The notes: generated by a model from the sequence alone, not told the origin. A DNA stretch of 64,000 nt from an uncultured beta proteobacterium (GCA_903905735.1 CAIVHU010000312.1:1-64000), one strand, 5' to 3'. Shown: positions 1 to 10,420, counted from the first letter of the stretch. A program made the numbers and translations.

Positions 1-301
1 GATCAATGCCGCGCCTGGAGGCACCAAAAAACTCGTCGCTTGACGCGCAAATTACGAAGAAAATAATCGCCTAAAAACTAGTACGCTCTAAGTTATTGAT
101 TCTTAAAGGTATTTTGAGACGGTTGTTAAAGTCCGGTTAATCGGGCAATCAAAGCACCAATGAACTACCGGTTATGGCGTGCGCGTGCAAGCTTAGCTTA
201 AATGTTTCTCCACACCAAATGGGTGCGCTGCGGCGCGCTGGGATGCTCTTAAAGTCATGGATCCCGGATCAAGTTCGGGATGACAGCCGAGGACTTTCAC
301 G
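1..301. other. Intergenic, no gene seen
   Basis: No convincing coding sequence is visible in these 301 bases on either strand. The left part is AT-rich and unremarkable. The right part holds a palindromic repeat at 254-284 just past the stop of the DUF4149 gene. The stretch may contain the end of the neighbouring transcript to the left, which lies outside the window. Confidence 0.6.
254..284. repeat. REP-like palindromic repeat (GGATCCCGGATCAAGT type)
   Basis: The sequence reads GTCATGGATCCCGGATCAAG and continues to GGGATGAC. The arms ATCCCG and CGGGAT pair, with an outer GTC/GAC. I recall this motif as a widespread dispersed palindrome in proteobacterial intergenic regions. Here it sits 18 bases past the DUF4149 stop, where it could act as a transcription terminator or mRNA-stabilising hairpin. 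Its mobility is not testable from one copy. Confidence 0.6.
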
Positions 302-727
302 TTAATTGGCTTTGCCAGCCAACAGCTTTTTAAACGTCAGTCCAGCGCAAAACCATTGCGCAAAATAAAGCACCATTCCAACGCTGTGCCACAGCGGCAA
401 ATTCTGGCGTGCCACGATGCGCGGTGCCACAGCAAACTCTGACAACAAAGCCAGCAGCATGCCAGTAACTATAAACATAGTAGCTGCTTGCGCCCGTTCT
501 ATAAGGGCTAGAGGCTGATTTGACCTTGAAGTCATCAACAACAACAAGCCGCACACCACCGCGATCCAGGTTTGCGCGGTGAACAGCTTGGCAGCCATGT
601 TGCCCGCGATCGCCGGACTGGGCAAGTTGGCAAACAGCATGGGCACCACATAAAAACCCACTGTGGTCAGGCTGCCCCACCACAGGGCTGCGATCCAGAC
701 TGAGGCGGATGGCAGGAAATTTTTCAT
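302..727 (-). CDS. DUF4149 domain membrane protein
   Basis: A 141-residue hydrophobic protein with about four membrane segments (roughly residues 8-30, 45-65, 80-100 and 115-135). The N-terminal pattern WWGSLTTVGFYVVPMLFANL is typical of DUF4149 proteins, small inner-membrane proteins of unknown function. It lies 48 bp downstream of greA on the same strand, an arrangement I recall from related betaproteobacteria. Residues about 67-84 are encoded by a copy of the dispersed repeat described at 475-528, so part of one loop and helix is repeat-derived. The start is ATG; no clear ribosome-binding site is seen. Confidence 0.8.
   Translation of the reverse strand: MKNFLPSASVWIAALWWGSLTTVGFYVVPMLFANLPSPAIAGNMAAKLFTAQTWIAVVCGLLLLMTSRSNQPLALIERAQAATMFIVTGMLLALLSEFAVAPRIVARQNLPLWHSVGMVLYFAQWFCAGLTFKKLLAGKAN
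475..528 (+). repeat. Dispersed repeat, copy A (inside DUF4149 gene)
   Basis: Contains the pattern TAGTAGCTGCTTGCGCCC, a short loop, then AAGGGCTAGAGGC and GATTTG. The arms GCGCCC and GGGCTA pair imperfectly. It matches the other copies at 4686, 7353, 8795, 25653, 26470 and 59671. It is read antisense in the DUF4149 gene and gives the peptide PLALIERAQAATMFIV. Confidence 0.65.
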
Positions 728-775
728 GGGAAAAAGGGCAGGCGCATCACAGGTCTGGATGACGTGTCCAACCGC

Positions 776-1252
776 TCAGCAATAACTGACGCTGATGACT
801 TCCCAGCGGCGCAGGCCACCGGGTGCCTGCACTTCTGCCACATCGCCCTCTTCCTTGCCAATCAGAGCGCGGGCAATCGGGCTGTTGATGTTGACCAGGC
901 CGAGTTTGATGTCGGCTTCGTCTTCGCCCACGATCTGGTAGGTGACGCGGTCACCGGTGTCTTCATCTTCCAGCGCCACCGTGGCCCCAAACACCACGCG
1001 GCCATCGGCGTGCAACTCAAGCGGATCAATGATTTGTGCGGCCGACAACTTGCCTTCAATTTCCTGGATACGCCCTTCCACAAAACCCTGCTTGTCCTTG
1101 GCGGCGTCGTATTCGGCGTTTTCGCTCAGGTCACCTTGCGCGCGCGCCTCGGCAATCGCCATGATCACGGCGGGCCGCTCAAACGCCTTGAGCTGGTGCA
1201 ACTCAGCCTTGAGTTTGTCTGCGCCGCGTTTGGTAATGGGAAGAGTCGCCAC
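776..1252 (-). CDS. greA: Transcription elongation factor GreA
   Basis: GreA rescues backtracked RNA polymerase by stimulating cleavage of the nascent RNA 3' end. The protein has the N-terminal coiled coil (residues about 1-75, with [14 protein letters not shown] and the acidic tip [14 protein letters not shown]) and the C-terminal FKBP-like domain, ending in [15 protein letters not shown] chose the GTG at 1252 because GGAG lies 7 bases upstream and the product is 158 residues, the usual GreA length. A TTG farther upstream at 1267 has less support. It follows carB after a terminator-like hairpin, so it may have its own promoter. Confidence 0.95.
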   Translation of the reverse strand: MATLPITKRGADKLKAELHQLKAFERPAVIMAIAEARAQGDLSENAEYDAAKDKQGFVEGRIQEIEGKLSAAQIIDPLELHADGRVVFGATVALEDEDTGDRVTYQIVGEDEADIKLGLVNINSPIARALIGKEEGDVAEVQAPGGLRRWEVISVSYC

Positions 1253-1310
1253 GGGAAGCTCCGTCAAAAAAATAGATCAACAGGACGGTTCAAGTCCTCT
1301 ACAAAATGAA

Positions 1311-1336
1311 ACCGCCGAACGTTGCCGTCCGGCGGT
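1311..1336 (-). terminator. Hairpin between carB and greA
   Basis: On the minus strand an 11-base arm (ACCGCCGGACG) and its partner (CGTTCGGCGGT) enclose a GCAA tetraloop, with one G-T wobble. A moderately T-rich stretch (TTCATTTTG) follows. It sits 43 bases past the carB stop, so it probably ends or attenuates the car transcript before greA. The T-run is weak. Confidence 0.6.
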
Positions 1337-1378
1337 ATGGCCGAATTATGCCGCGATTTTGATTCGCGGCCGAAGGTT

Positions 1379-4300
1379 TCAAGCCTTCAATTGCGCATGC
1401 ATCTCCTGCACCGAGATCACGTCCAGCGAGTCCATGCAACGCATGCCCTCCACCGCAGCCTCAGCACCCGCGATGGTGGTGAAGGTGGTCACGCGGTTGA
1501 GCAGCGCCGAGGTACGGATCTGGCGCGAATCGGCAATCGCATTGCGGCGCTCTTCCACGGTGTTGATCACGAGCACAATTTCGTCGTTTTTCAGCATATC
1601 GACGATGTGCGGGCGGCCCTCGGTCACCTTGTAAACCACACCGCAAGGCACGCCGGCGGCATTGATGGACGCCGCCGTGCCCTTAGTGCCAACCACTAAA
1701 AAATTCATAGCTGTCAGCGCACGCGCTACCTCGATCGCCTGTGGTTTGTCACTGCCTTTGACGGAGATGAACACCTTGCCGCTGGGTGTGCCGTCGGCCT
1801 TGAAGGGGCGCGGCAGCTTGGAACCGGCACCCATTTGTGACTTGACAAACGCTTCACCAAACGTCTTGCCCACGCCCATGACCTCGCCGGTGGATTTCAT
1901 CTCCGGGCCGAGGATGGTATCCACGCCGGGGAACTTGACGAACGGAAACACCGCTTCCTTGACGCTGAAATAAGGTGGGTGCACCTCTGCGCCGATACCC
2001 TGCGCGTCCAGCGTCTGACCGACCATGCAGCGCGCCGCCACTTTGGCGAGCTGGATGCCGGTGGCTTTGGAGACAAACGGCACCGTACGCGAGGCACGCG
2101 GGTTCACTTCGAGCACAAAGATGATGTCCTGACCGTCTTTTTGCTGGATGGCGAACTGCACATTCATCAGCCCGACCACATTCAGCCCTTCGGCCATGGC
2201 TGCGGTCTGGCACTTGAGTTCGTCCACTGTGGCCTGTTTGAGGTAATACGGCGGCAGCGAGCAGGCTGAGTCACCGCTGTGCACACCGGCTTGTTCGATG
2301 TGTTCCATCACACCGCCGATGAAGACGCGGCCGACCGAGTCGCGAATCGCATCCACATCGCATTCGATGGCATCGTTCAAAAAGCGGTCCAGCAGCACCG
2401 GCGAGTCATGGCTCACCTTGACCGCTTCGCGCATGTAGCGCTCCAGGTCACGCTGTTCGTGCACGATCTCCATGGCACGGCCGCCCAGCACATAACTGGG
2501 GCGCACCACCAGCGGGTAGCCCAGCGAAGAGGCTTTTTCAAGCGCTTCAGGCTCTGTGCGGGCGGTAGCATTGGGCGGCTGTTTGAGTTTCAGTTCACGT
2601 AGCAGGGCCGAGAAACGTTCGCGGTCTTCGGCCGCGTCGATCATGTCGGGGCTGGTGCCGATGATCGGCACGCCGTTGGCTTCCAGATCCAGCGCCAGTT
2701 TCAACGGGGTCTGGCCGCCGTATTGCACGATCACGCCAGTGGGCTTTTCCTTGTCCACAATTTCCAGTACGTCTTCGAGAGTGAGCGGCTCGAAATACAG
2801 GCGGTCCGAAGTGTCGTAGTCGGTGGAAACGGTTTCCGGGTTGCAGTTGACCATGATGGTCTCGTACCCGTCTTCACGCATGGCCAACGCGGCATGCACG
2901 CAGCAGTAGTCAAACTCGATGCCCTGGCCGATGCGGTTCGGGCCACCGCCCAGCACCATGATCTTTTTGCGGTTGGTAGGCTGTGCCTCGCACTCCGAGC
3001 CTTCAGCCTCGTAGGTGGAGTACAGGTAGGCGGTGTTGGTGGCGAATTCTGCCGCGCAGGTGTCCACGCGCTTGTAAACCGGGCGCACGCCCAGCGCGTG
3101 GCGGCGGGCACGTACGGCGGTGTCGGTGGTTTTGAACTGCTTGGCCAAGCGGCGGTCCGAGAAGCCTTTTTGCTTCAGGGCACGCAAGGTGGCCGCGTCA
3201 ATGCTGTCGAGCGCGGTACCAATGGCGGGTTGCGGCAGGTGTTCAATTTCCAACTCGATCTTGACGATCTGTTCGATCTGCACCAGAAACCATTTGTCGA
3301 TTTTGGTGATGTCAAACACCTCATCGACACTCCAACCCGCCGCAAAGGCGTCGCCCACGTACCAGATGCGCTCCGGGCCGGGTTCACCCAGCTCTTTTTC
3401 GAGCAATTCACGGTCTTGTGTCTTCTCGTTCATGCCATCCACGCCGACTTCCAGGCCGCGCAGCGCTTTCTGGAATGACTCCTGGAAGGTGCGACCCATG
3501 GCCATCACCTCACCCACCGACTTCATTTGGGTGGTCAGGCGGCTGTCAGCGGCGGGGAATTTCTCGAACGCAAAGCGCGGGATCTTGGTCACCACATAGT
3601 CGATGGACGGCTCAAATGATGCTGGCGTTGCACCGCCGGTGATTTCGTTGCGCAACTCGTCCAGCGTGTAGCCCACCGCCAGCTTGGCCGCGACCTTGGC
3701 AATCGGGAAGCCGGTAGCTTTGGAAGCCAGCGCCGAGGAACGCGACACGCGCGGGTTCATCTCGATGACCACCATGCGGCCGTCTTTGGGGTTGATCGAG
3801 AACTGCACGTTCGATCCACCCGTGTCCACACCAATCTCGCGCAGCACCGCCAGGGACGCGTTACGCAGGATCTGGTACTCCTTGTCAGTCAGCGTTTGCG
3901 CCGGGGCCACGGTAATCGAGTCGCCGGTGTGTACACCCATCGGGTCCAGGTTTTCGATCGAGCAGACGATGATGCAGTTGTCTGCCTTGTCGCGCACCAC
4001 TTCCATCTCGTACTCTTTCCAGCCGAGCAGCGATTCTTCAATCAGCAGCTCGTTGGTGGGCGAGGCTTCCAGGCCGCGTTTGCAGATCACTTCAAATTCT
4101 TCCGGGTTGTAGGCAATGCCGCCGCCGGTGCCGCCCAGCGTGAAACTCGGGCGGATCACGGTGGGGAAACCGACGGTGCGCTGCACATCCCAGGCCTCAG
4201 CCATGCTGTGGGCGATACCCGAACGCGCCGAGCCCAGCCCAATTTTGGTCATCGCATCCTTGAACTTCAGACGGTCTTCGGCCTTGTCGATGGCTTCCGG

Positions 4301-4678
4301 GGTGGCACCAATCAGCTCGATGGCTTTGCCAGTAGCGGCTCCGGTGTATTTGTCGAGCACACCGTTGTGCCACAAATCCAGCGCGCAGTTCAGCGCGGTC
4401 TGGCCGCCCATGGTCGGCAGGATCGCGTCCGGGCGCTCTTTGGCGATGATTTTTTCCACCGTCTGCCAGGTGATCGGCTCAATGTAGGTCACGTCCGCCG
4501 TGGCCGGATCGGTCATGATGGTGGCCGGGTTGCTGTTGATCAGGATGACCTTGTAACCCTCTTCACGCAGCGCCTTGCAGGCCTGCACGCCAGAGTAATC
4601 AAACTCGCAGGCCTGGCCGATGATGATGGGGCCGGCACCAATGATCAGGATGCTCTTGAGATCGTTTCTTTTCGCCAT
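1379..4678 (-). CDS. carB: Carbamoyl-phosphate synthase large subunit
   Basis: CarB makes carbamoyl phosphate from bicarbonate, two ATP and ammonia passed by CarA, feeding pyrimidine and arginine synthesis. The two homologous halves are visible: the first begins [20 protein letters not shown], the second [20 protein letters not shown] near residue 560. Each is followed by an ATP-grasp region ([23 protein letters not shown]), and there is a C-terminal MGS-like allosteric domain. The start at ATG 4678 (MAKRNDLKS) replaces a longer reading frame because it matches the family start; length is 1099 residues. The 58-base gap to the upstream lysE gene is mostly a dispersed repeat. Confidence 0.97.
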   Translation of the reverse strand: MAKRNDLKSILIIGAGPIIIGQACEFDYSGVQACKALREEGYKVILINSNPATIMTDPATADVTYIEPITWQTVEKIIAKERPDAILPTMGGQTALNCALDLWHNGVLDKYTGAATGKAIELIGATPEAIDKAEDRLKFKDAMTKIGLGSARSGIAHSMAEAWDVQRTVGFPTVIRPSFTLGGTGGGIAYNPEEFEVICKRGLEASPTNELLIEESLLGWKEYEMEVVRDKADNCIIVCSIENLDPMGVHTGDSITVAPAQTLTDKEYQILRNASLAVLREIGVDTGGSNVQFSINPKDGRMVVIEMNPRVSRSSALASKATGFPIAKVAAKLAVGYTLDELRNEITGGATPASFEPSIDYVVTKIPRFAFEKFPAADSRLTTQMKSVGEVMAMGRTFQESFQKALRGLEVGVDGMNEKTQDRELLEKELGEPGPERIWYVGDAFAAGWSVDEVFDITKIDKWFLVQIEQIVKIELEIEHLPQPAIGTALDSIDAATLRALKQKGFSDRRLAKQFKTTDTAVRARRHALGVRPVYKRVDTCAAEFATNTAYLYSTYEAEGSECEAQPTNRKKIMVLGGGPNRIGQGIEFDYCCVHAALAMREDGYETIMVNCNPETVSTDYDTSDRLYFEPLTLEDVLEIVDKEKPTGVIVQYGGQTPLKLALDLEANGVPIIGTSPDMIDAAEDRERFSALLRELKLKQPPNATARTEPEALEKASSLGYPLVVRPSYVLGGRAMEIVHEQRDLERYMREAVKVSHDSPVLLDRFLNDAIECDVDAIRDSVGRVFIGGVMEHIEQAGVHSGDSACSLPPYYLKQATVDELKCQTAAMAEGLNVVGLMNVQFAIQQKDGQDIIFVLEVNPRASRTVPFVSKATGIQLAKVAARCMVGQTLDAQGIGAEVHPPYFSVKEAVFPFVKFPGVDTILGPEMKSTGEVMGVGKTFGEAFVKSQMGAGSKLPRPFKADGTPSGKVFISVKGSDKPQAIEVARALTAMNFLVVGTKGTAASINAAGVPCGVVYKVTEGRPHIVDMLKNDEIVLVINTVEERRNAIADSRQIRTSALLNRVTTFTTIAGAEAAVEGMRCMDSLDVISVQEMHAQLKA

Positions 4679-4685
4679 TTTTATA

Positions 4686-4732
4686 TACCAAATTGGCCTG
4701 TAGCCCTTATGCAACGGGCGACAAGCGCTATC
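4686..4732 (-). repeat. Dispersed repeat, copy C (lysE-carB gap)
   Basis: Read on the minus strand it contains GATAGCGCTTGTCGCCCG, then CATAAGGGCTACAGGCC and AATTTGG, matching the other copies. It fills nearly the whole gap between the LysE-family gene and carB, and its left flank overlaps the lysE stop codon. It may form a hairpin in the car transcript. Confidence 0.65.
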
Positions 4733-4736
4733 AAAA

Positions 4737-5417
4737 TCAATTTATATTCGCGGTGGCCAGCTTGCCACCAAACCACAGGAACAAGGCCCCTACCCCACCT
4801 GAGAGACTGGCCGAGAGGCGCTTGCGCCGGGCAAAACCCTGCGCCAGGCGGGCACCCGCCAGAATCAGCGCCGAGAGATATAGGGCGCTGAAAAACATCA
4901 GAATCGCGCTGAGGACCAAAAACGGCAGCTCCGGGTGTGCGTAACCGGCGTCGATGAACTGCACGAAGAACGACAGCAAAAACAAAATCGCCTTCGGGTT
5001 GAGCAGGCTGATCACCAGCGCGCGACGAAACGGGTAGCGCATCGAGGCGCGGTCCTGGCTGACTTCTTCCGAGGAACGCGGAGCCGCCTGCAACTCGGTA
5101 GAAGCGGCCGAATTCCACGCCGCCCAGGCAGCGCGCAGCAGTTGCACACCAATCCAGCCCAGGTATGCCGCACCAGCCACTTTGACCACCATGAACATCG
5201 CCGGGTAAGTGTGCAGCGCCCCGGCTGCGCCCGCAGCGGTGAGCATCAGCAGCACCGTGTCACCCACGAACACACCAAACGCCCCTTGAAACCCGGCCTT
5301 GACCCCGCGCGCAGTCGCCACCGACAACACATACATCGAATTCGGCCCAGGCAGCAAAATGATGCCGAACGCGCCAATCACGTAGGTCCAAATGTCGGTG
5401 ACACCGTAAAAACTCAC
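4737..5417 (-). CDS. LysE/RhtB family amino-acid exporter
   Basis: A 226-residue protein of the LysE/RhtB translocator family, inner-membrane exporters of amino acids and related metabolites. The N-terminal signature is visible ([20 protein letters not shown], about residues 10-30), as is the conserved [12 protein letters not shown] segment near residue 145. About six membrane segments are expected. Its ATG overlaps the carA stop by four bases, indicating translational coupling. Placement between carA and carB suggests co-expression with arginine and pyrimidine precursor synthesis; the substrate cannot be told from sequence. Confidence 0.9.
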   Translation of the reverse strand: MSFYGVTDIWTYVIGAFGIILLPGPNSMYVLSVATARGVKAGFQGAFGVFVGDTVLLMLTAAGAAGALHTYPAMFMVVKVAGAAYLGWIGVQLLRAAWAAWNSAASTELQAAPRSSEEVSQDRASMRYPFRRALVISLLNPKAILFLLSFFVQFIDAGYAHPELPFLVLSAILMFFSALYLSALILAGARLAQGFARRKRLSASLSGGVGALFLWFGGKLATANIN

Positions 5418-6601
5418 GCGCGCGCCTCCATCGAGGTGATGAACCGGTCAAACAGGTAGCCAATGTCGTGCGGGCCGGGTGAGGCTTCCGGGTGGCCCTG
5501 GAAACAAAACGCCGGTATGTCGGTGCGCGCCAGGCCTTGCAGCGTGCCATCGAACAGGCTCACATGCGTGGCGCGCAGGTTGGCGGGCAGAGTCTTTTCA
5601 TCCACCGCAAAACCGTGGTTCTGGCTGGTGATGCTGACACGGCCACTGTCGAGGTCTTTGACCGGGTGATTCGCACCGTGGTGGCCAAACTTCATCTTGA
5701 AGGTTTTGGCACCGCTGGCCAAGGCCATGATCTGATGCCCCAGACAGATGCCGAAAGTGGGTATGCCGGATTCGATCAGTTCGGCCGCAGCGGCAATGGC
5801 GTAGTCACACGGCTCGGGGTCACCGGGACCATTGCTGAGGAAAATGCCATCCGGCTGGTACTTCAGCACGTCAGCCGCCGAAGTTTGCGCGGGCACCACG
5901 GTGACCTTGCAGCCGCGCTGTGCCAACATGCGCAGGATGTTTTTCTTGACACCAAAGTCAAACGCCACCACGTGAAAACGCGGCGCAGTTTGTTCGCCAT
6001 AGCCGGGGCCGTTGTCCAAAGCCGGGTTGAATAGCTCCCATTCGGTCTGCGTCCAGGGGTAAGACGTGGTGCTGGAGACCACCTTGGCCAGGTCAGTGCC
6101 CGCCATGCTGGGTGCGGCTTTGGCCAAAGCTACGGCTCTCTCGATGGCGCTCGGCGTCGCTGTTTCACCAGCCGCCAGCGCCAGAATGCAGCCGTTTTGT
6201 GCGCCTTGCGTGCGCAATTGGCGCGTGAGCTGGCGGGTGTCGATGTTGGCGATGGCGACAGTGCCTTCAGCCACTAGGTACTCGCTGAGCGTTTGCGTTG
6301 AGCGGAAGTTGGAAGCCAGCAGCGGCAAATCCTTGATGATCAGACCGGCAGCGTGGACCTTGTCGGCCTCCACGTCTTGCGGGTTGACACCGTAGTTGCC
6401 GATGTGCGGGTAGGTCAGTGTGACGATTTGCTGGCAGTAGCTCGGGTCGGTCAGGATTTCCTGGTAGCCGGTCATGGAGGTGTTGAACACCACCTCGCCC
6501 ACGGTGGCGCCTGGAGCACCAATGGAATGACCGATGTAGACCGTGCCGTCTGCGAGCGCCAGAATGGCGGGTGGGGTATTTCCCTTGAGAGACAAAAGCA
6601 C
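5414..6601 (-). CDS. carA: Carbamoyl-phosphate synthase small subunit
   Basis: CarA is the glutaminase subunit that hydrolyses glutamine and channels ammonia to CarB. The N-terminal CPSase small-chain domain ([20 protein letters not shown]) is followed by a class I glutamine amidotransferase domain. The nucleophile is in [12 protein letters not shown] and the histidine/glutamate pair in [14 protein letters not shown] chose the GTG at 6601 because GGAGAA lies about 8 bases upstream and [20 protein letters not shown] is the usual family start. It gives 395 residues. It is first in the carA-lysE-carB run. Confidence 0.95.
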   Translation of the reverse strand: MLLSLKGNTPPAILALADGTVYIGHSIGAPGATVGEVVFNTSMTGYQEILTDPSYCQQIVTLTYPHIGNYGVNPQDVEADKVHAAGLIIKDLPLLASNFRSTQTLSEYLVAEGTVAIANIDTRQLTRQLRTQGAQNGCILALAAGETATPSAIERAVALAKAAPSMAGTDLAKVVSSTTSYPWTQTEWELFNPALDNGPGYGEQTAPRFHVVAFDFGVKKNILRMLAQRGCKVTVVPAQTSAADVLKYQPDGIFLSNGPGDPEPCDYAIAAAAELIESGIPTFGICLGHQIMALASGAKTFKMKFGHHGANHPVKDLDSGRVSITSQNHGFAVDEKTLPANLRATHVSLFDGTLQGLARTDIPAFCFQGHPEASPGPHDIGYLFDRFITSMEARA

Positions 6602-6789
6602 TGGGTTCTCCGAAAGTGTTGCGGGTACGCCCAAGCACGCTCAAGAGAATCCTCTTGGAACTGCGATAAATCGGGAAGGGGCTTGCTGCTGCTATGAGCG
6701 TACGCGGGTGCGAAAGTGGCTGCAATTATAGCCGAGGGCACCCGCCATGAGCCCTCCGAAAGCGGCCATGCCTTGCACTGAAGCAGGGT

Positions 6790-7587
6790 TTACCCGAGGT
6801 GTGCTGTGGCGCTGGCGTGCAGGCAAATGGCCGCGGCCGTGGCCACGTTCAACGACTCTTCCCCACCTGGCTGGGCGATACGCACATGCTGCGTGGCGCG
6901 CGCGTCCAGCTCTGCGCAGATCCCCTGCCCTTCATGCCCCAGTGCCCAGGCACAGGGCATGGGCAGCTCTTTATTTCGTAGCAAATGATGCAGGAAACTG
7001 CCCCGGTGGGAACTGGTGACCAGCAGTGGCAACGCGAGCTGATCCAGCACCGCCAGGTCCGCACCTTCCAGCAATTGAAGACCCCAATGCGCCCCCATGC
7101 CAGCGCGTAACACCTTCGGTGCCCACAGCGCCGCCGTGCCTTTGAGGGCAATCACCTGCTTGAAGCCAAATGCCGATGCGCTGCGCAACATCGCACCCAC
7201 ATTGCCTGCGTCCTGCACACGGTCGAGGATCAGCGTGGCGACCCCAGCCTGAACCGGTGGTTGAACCGGCAGATCAAACACAAACCCCATGCGCGCGGGC
7301 GACTCCAGAGCGCTCAAGGTTTCATACAAAGCATCGGCAACCACTATGTTCCTGGTAGCTATCTGACCGTATTCCGTAAGGACTAGCGGCCAATATGACT
7401 CAGAAAAAATACCCAGAGCCGGTTGCACGCCACGAGCCACCGCAGCGCGTACCAGGTGGTCGCCTTCAGCCCAGAAGCGGCCCTGCTTGCGGTAATCGGT
7501 GTTGCCATGGGCCAGGCGTTTGAGCACTTTGAGCAAAGGGTTGTCGCGCGAGCTGATCGCGGTGAGAGCCGTCACAGGTGCACTCAC
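6790..7587 (-). CDS. TrmH/SpoU-family RNA methyltransferase
   Basis: A 265-residue SPOUT-class methyltransferase that transfers a methyl group from S-adenosylmethionine to rRNA or tRNA. An N-terminal substrate-binding domain (residues about 10-100) is followed by the SpoU fold, with [32 protein letters not shown] and the C-terminal [17 protein letters not shown] knot motif. The ATG overlaps the rnhB stop by four bases. Residues about 62-78 come from dispersed repeat copy E, in the linker region. RlmB-like specificity is possible but not provable here. Confidence 0.88.
   Translation of the reverse strand: MSAPVTALTAISSRDNPLLKVLKRLAHGNTDYRKQGRFWAEGDHLVRAAVARGVQPALGIFSESYWPLVLTEYGQIATRNIVVADALYETLSALESPARMGFVFDLPVQPPVQAGVATLILDRVQDAGNVGAMLRSASAFGFKQVIALKGTAALWAPKVLRAGMGAHWGLQLLEGADLAVLDQLALPLLVTSSHRGSFLHHLLRNKELPMPCAWALGHEGQGICAELDARATQHVRIAQPGGEESLNVATAAAICLHASATAHLG
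7353..7400 (+). repeat. Dispersed repeat, copy E (inside RNA methyltransferase gene)
   Basis: Contains GGTAGCTATCTGACCG, then CGTAAGGACTAGCGGCC and AATATGA. It is read antisense in the methyltransferase and gives [16 protein letters not shown], in the same reading frame as copies A and F. Confidence 0.6.
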
Positions 7588-8348
7588 AGCAGCGCCGCCA
7601 GGCCCAGCTTGGCAGGCAGCGCCACGCCGGGTGCCGCTTGTTGGGCCACATTCAACGCTGGCGCGCTGACATCACAGGCCAGAGCCGCGCGCACCGGTGC
7701 AAACGTCTTGCGGTGCAGCGGGCTGGCACCCTGCGCCTGCAGCGCGGCCAGATGTTGCGCCGTGCCATACCCCTTGTGCTGGGCGAAACCGTAGGCCGGG
7801 TACTGGACGTCCACCTCGTCACACCAGCGGTCGCGCGTGACCTTGGCCAGTATGGAAGCCGCCGATATCGCCGCAATCAACGAGTCGCCCTTGACAATCG
7901 CCTCGCAACGCATGGGCAGCGACGGCAGGCGGTTACCATCCACCAGCACCAGCTTGGGAGGCAGGCGCAGTCCCAAAACGGCGCGGCGCATGGCCAGCAG
8001 CGTGGCTTGCAAAATATTCAGGCTGTCTATCTCTTCCACGCTGGCCTGGGCCACCGAAAAACACAAGGCTTTGCCACGAATCTCGTCATACAGGCGCTCA
8101 CGCTTGCGTGCCGTGAGCTGTTTGGAGTCTGCCAGCCCTTTGATAGGGTTCAGATCGTCCAGAATCACCGCTGCAGCCAGCACTGGCCCGGCCAACGGGC
8201 CGCGACCGGCCTCGTCCACGCCAGCCACCAGCCCGTTGGCACCCCATTGCAGCGCGACTTGCTGCATGCTGCGCTGGCGGGCGCGGCGCGCTTTGAGGGG
8301 TTTGGTTGGCTTGTGGGGCTCAGGCTTGGAGGACGTTGGCGATGGCAT
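7584..8348 (-). CDS. rnhB: Ribonuclease HII
   Basis: RNase HII cuts the RNA strand of RNA-DNA hybrids and removes misincorporated ribonucleotides. The active-site pattern [20 protein letters not shown] is clear, with the first catalytic Asp and Glu in DEAGRG and a later Asp in LVDGNRLP. The frame from 8348 has a basic N-terminal extension of about 27 residues; a second ATG at 8267 gives 227 residues, nearer the usual length. The extended frame overlaps the end of lpxB by 29 bases, and its stop overlaps the next gene. Both starts are plausible. Confidence 0.92.
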   Translation of the reverse strand: MPSPTSSKPEPHKPTKPLKARRARQRSMQQVALQWGANGLVAGVDEAGRGPLAGPVLAAAVILDDLNPIKGLADSKQLTARKRERLYDEIRGKALCFSVAQASVEEIDSLNILQATLLAMRRAVLGLRLPPKLVLVDGNRLPSLPMRCEAIVKGDSLIAAISAASILAKVTRDRWCDEVDVQYPAYGFAQHKGYGTAQHLAALQAQGASPLHRKTFAPVRAALACDVSAPALNVAQQAAPGVALPAKLGLAALL

Positions 8349-9486
8349 CGGCAGCTAGGGTGGAGGTGTCGCGCTGCAAATCGGCGTGCAGCGCAGTAAA
8401 ACGTTGTTCAAGACGCTGTATTTTCGCAGGGTCATGGGCCGGTGCGTCCAGCCAGGCCAACACTTCTTTGGCCAGCGCTTGCGGCGTGGCGGCATCCTGC
8501 AGCAGTTCCGGCACCACAAACTCGCGGCACAAAATGTTCGGCAAACCCACCCACGGCTGCAGCCGCTTGCGCTTCATCAACTGCCACGACAGCGCGCTCA
8601 TGCGGTAGGCAATCACCATGGGGCGCTTGAACAGTGCGGCCTCCAGCGTGGCGGTGCCGCTGGCGATCAGCGTGACATCGCAGGCGGCCAGCACGGTGTG
8701 CGACTGCCCTTCGACCACCCGCAGCACCTGCCCCAAGCCACTGGCGGCCGCAGCAACTTCTATACGGCTTTTGAGTGAAGGGATCGCAGGTACTATGAAT
8801 TGCGTAGCTGGTCGCCTTTGATGGATAAGGGCTGCAGCCTGAAAAAACACTTGAATCAGGTGCCGTACTTCAGAGTCGCGGCTGCCCGGCAGGATGGCAA
8901 CCATCGCGCCATGTTGATCCAACCCGAGCTTGGTGCGCGCCTGCGCCCGGTCCGGCTGCATCGGAATCAAGTTGGCCAGCGGGTGCCCGACATAGGTGGC
9001 AGGGATGCCGTGGCGGCCCAACAACTCCGGCTCAAACGGAAAGATACACAACACATGATCGACGCTGCGTTTGATCTTTTCAAGCCGCTCAGGCCGCCAG
9101 GCCCAGACCGAGGGGCAGACAAAATGCACGGTCTTGATGCCCTGCGCCTTTAACGCCGCTTCCAGGTCCAGATTGAAATCGGGCGCATCGACACCGATGA
9201 ACACATCGGGTGGGCTGGCCAACAAGCGCTTTTTGAGCTGGGTGCGGATGCCGACAATCTCACGGTAGCGGCGCAGCACCTCCCAGCCAAAACCGTGCAC
9301 CGAAAGTTTGTCGTGCGGCCACCAGGCCTTAAACCCGCGTTGGGCCATCTGCGGGCCGCCGATACCAAAACTGTGCATCTCAGGCCAGCGCTGTTTCATG
9401 CCGTCCAGCAGCAACCCGGCCAGCAGGTCGCCAGAGGTTTCACCAGCAACCAACGCCGCATTGAGCACTTTTTTATCTTTCAGCAT
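8320..9486 (-). CDS. lpxB: Lipid-A-disaccharide synthase
   Basis: LpxB joins UDP-2,3-diacylglucosamine and lipid X to give the lipid A disaccharide at the inner membrane. The 388-residue protein shows the family start [29 protein letters not shown] and [13 protein letters not shown], and the GT-B nucleotide-binding part with [12 protein letters not shown]. It follows lpxA but is separated by 129 bases holding a large hairpin, unusual in this compact cluster. Residues about 215-230 are encoded by dispersed repeat copy F. Confidence 0.96.
   Translation of the reverse strand: MLKDKKVLNAALVAGETSGDLLAGLLLDGMKQRWPEMHSFGIGGPQMAQRGFKAWWPHDKLSVHGFGWEVLRRYREIVGIRTQLKKRLLASPPDVFIGVDAPDFNLDLEAALKAQGIKTVHFVCPSVWAWRPERLEKIKRSVDHVLCIFPFEPELLGRHGIPATYVGHPLANLIPMQPDRAQARTKLGLDQHGAMVAILPGSRDSEVRHLIQVFFQAAALIHQRRPATQFIVPAIPSLKSRIEVAAAASGLGQVLRVVEGQSHTVLAACDVTLIASGTATLEAALFKRPMVIAYRMSALSWQLMKRKRLQPWVGLPNILCREFVVPELLQDAATPQALAKEVLAWLDAPAHDPAKIQRLEQRFTALHADLQRDTSTLAADAIANVLQA
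8795..8846 (+). repeat. Dispersed repeat, copy F (inside lpxB)
   Basis: Contains GCGTAGCTGGTCGCC, then GGATAAGGGCTGCAGCC. It is read antisense in lpxB as [16 protein letters not shown], the same frame as copies A and E. It matches the others more loosely than copies A and C match each other. Confidence 0.5.
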
Positions 9487-9493
9487 GCGTCCA

Positions 9494-9569
9494 GCAAGGT
9501 AGGGACTCTGGGCGGCCGACGATTTCTGGTACCCCAGTATGAGGAGGCCGCCCAGAGTCCCTGCCTTGC
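9494..9569. repeat. Long inverted repeat before lpxB
   Basis: Two 24-base arms (9494-9517 and 9546-9569) are complementary with a single mismatch, enclosing a 28-base loop. The loop itself carries a small CTGG/CCAG palindrome. It lies between lpxA and lpxB, ending 7 bases from the lpxB start codon and about 3 bases from the only SD-like GGA. It could be a transcription attenuator, a processing site, a translation control of LpxB, or a small non-coding mobile element. Confidence 0.85.
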
Positions 9570-9615
9570 GGGTTCAAAGCACAAAAGCCTGGATCGACCC
9601 AACATGCAGAAAAAA

Positions 9616-10410
9616 TCACCGGACAATGCCACGCTGCGGCGAGGATTGCTCCAGGAATGAGAGCATCATCTGCACATCCAGCAAGGACTCTGGGTGGTTT
9701 TCTGTCAAACCGGCAATGCGCTCCATGGCTACCTGCAGCGTCAGGTCATCACGGTACAGCGCCTTGTGCATGGCCTTCACCGCTGAAATACGATCAGCAG
9801 AAAACCCCCGGCGGCGCAAGCCCTCAAAGTTCATCGACCGCGCTGCCGCAGGCTGCCCCTGACACATGACAAACGGTGGCAGGTCAGCAAACAGCAGAGT
9901 GCACATGGCCGTCATACTGTGTGCGCCGATGCGTACAAACTGGTGCACCACGGTAAACCCGCCAAAAATGACCCAGTCGCCGACGTGCACATGACCCGCC
10001 AACTGCGTGTTGTTGGCAAAAATGGTGTCGTTACCCACCTGGCAGTCGTGCGCCAGATGCACATAGGCCATCAGCCAGTTGTCGTCACCCACGCGGGTCA
10101 CGCCCACATCACCAGGTGAACCAATGTTGAAGGTGCAAAACTCGCGGATGGTGTTGCGGTCGCCAATGACCAATTCACAAGGCTCCCCGGCGTATTTTTT
10201 GTCCTGTGGAATGGCCCCCAGCGAGGAGAACTGAAAAATCCGGTTGTCACGGCCAATGGTGGTGTGGCCTTCAATGACTACATGCGGACCCACCGTGGTG
10301 CCCGCACCAATCTTGACGTGCGGCCCGATAACGCTGTACGGCCCGACCGTGACTGAGCTGTCGATTTCGGCAGCGGGGTCAACAATGGCGGTGGCGTGGA
10401 TGGCAGTCAC
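9616..10410 (-). CDS. lpxA: UDP-N-acetylglucosamine acyltransferase
   Basis: LpxA adds the 3-hydroxyacyl chain from ACP to UDP-GlcNAc, the first step of lipid A synthesis. The left-handed beta-helix hexapeptide repeats are obvious ([20 protein letters not shown] onward), with the catalytic His region [13 protein letters not shown] near residue 120. I chose GTG at 10410 ([12 protein letters not shown]) because a GAGG lies about 9 bases upstream; an in-frame TTG at 10428 would overlap fabZ. Length is 264 residues, close to the usual 262. Confidence 0.95.
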   Translation of the reverse strand: MTAIHATAIVDPAAEIDSSVTVGPYSVIGPHVKIGAGTTVGPHVVIEGHTTIGRDNRIFQFSSLGAIPQDKKYAGEPCELVIGDRNTIREFCTFNIGSPGDVGVTRVGDDNWLMAYVHLAHDCQVGNDTIFANNTQLAGHVHVGDWVIFGGFTVVHQFVRIGAHSMTAMCTLLFADLPPFVMCQGQPAAARSMNFEGLRRRGFSADRISAVKAMHKALYRDDLTLQVAMERIAGLTENHPESLLDVQMMLSFLEQSSPQRGIVR

Positions 10411-10420
10411 GTGCCTGCCC

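Noticed and set aside
1689-1730. Further copy of the dispersed repeat inside carB
   Set aside because: Only the arms TAGCGC/GCGCTA-like and an ATAGCT core match; the similarity is too weak to separate from chance.
3896-4891. 331-codon plus-strand open frame
   Set aside because: It is antisense to carB and the lysE-family gene and shows no family features.
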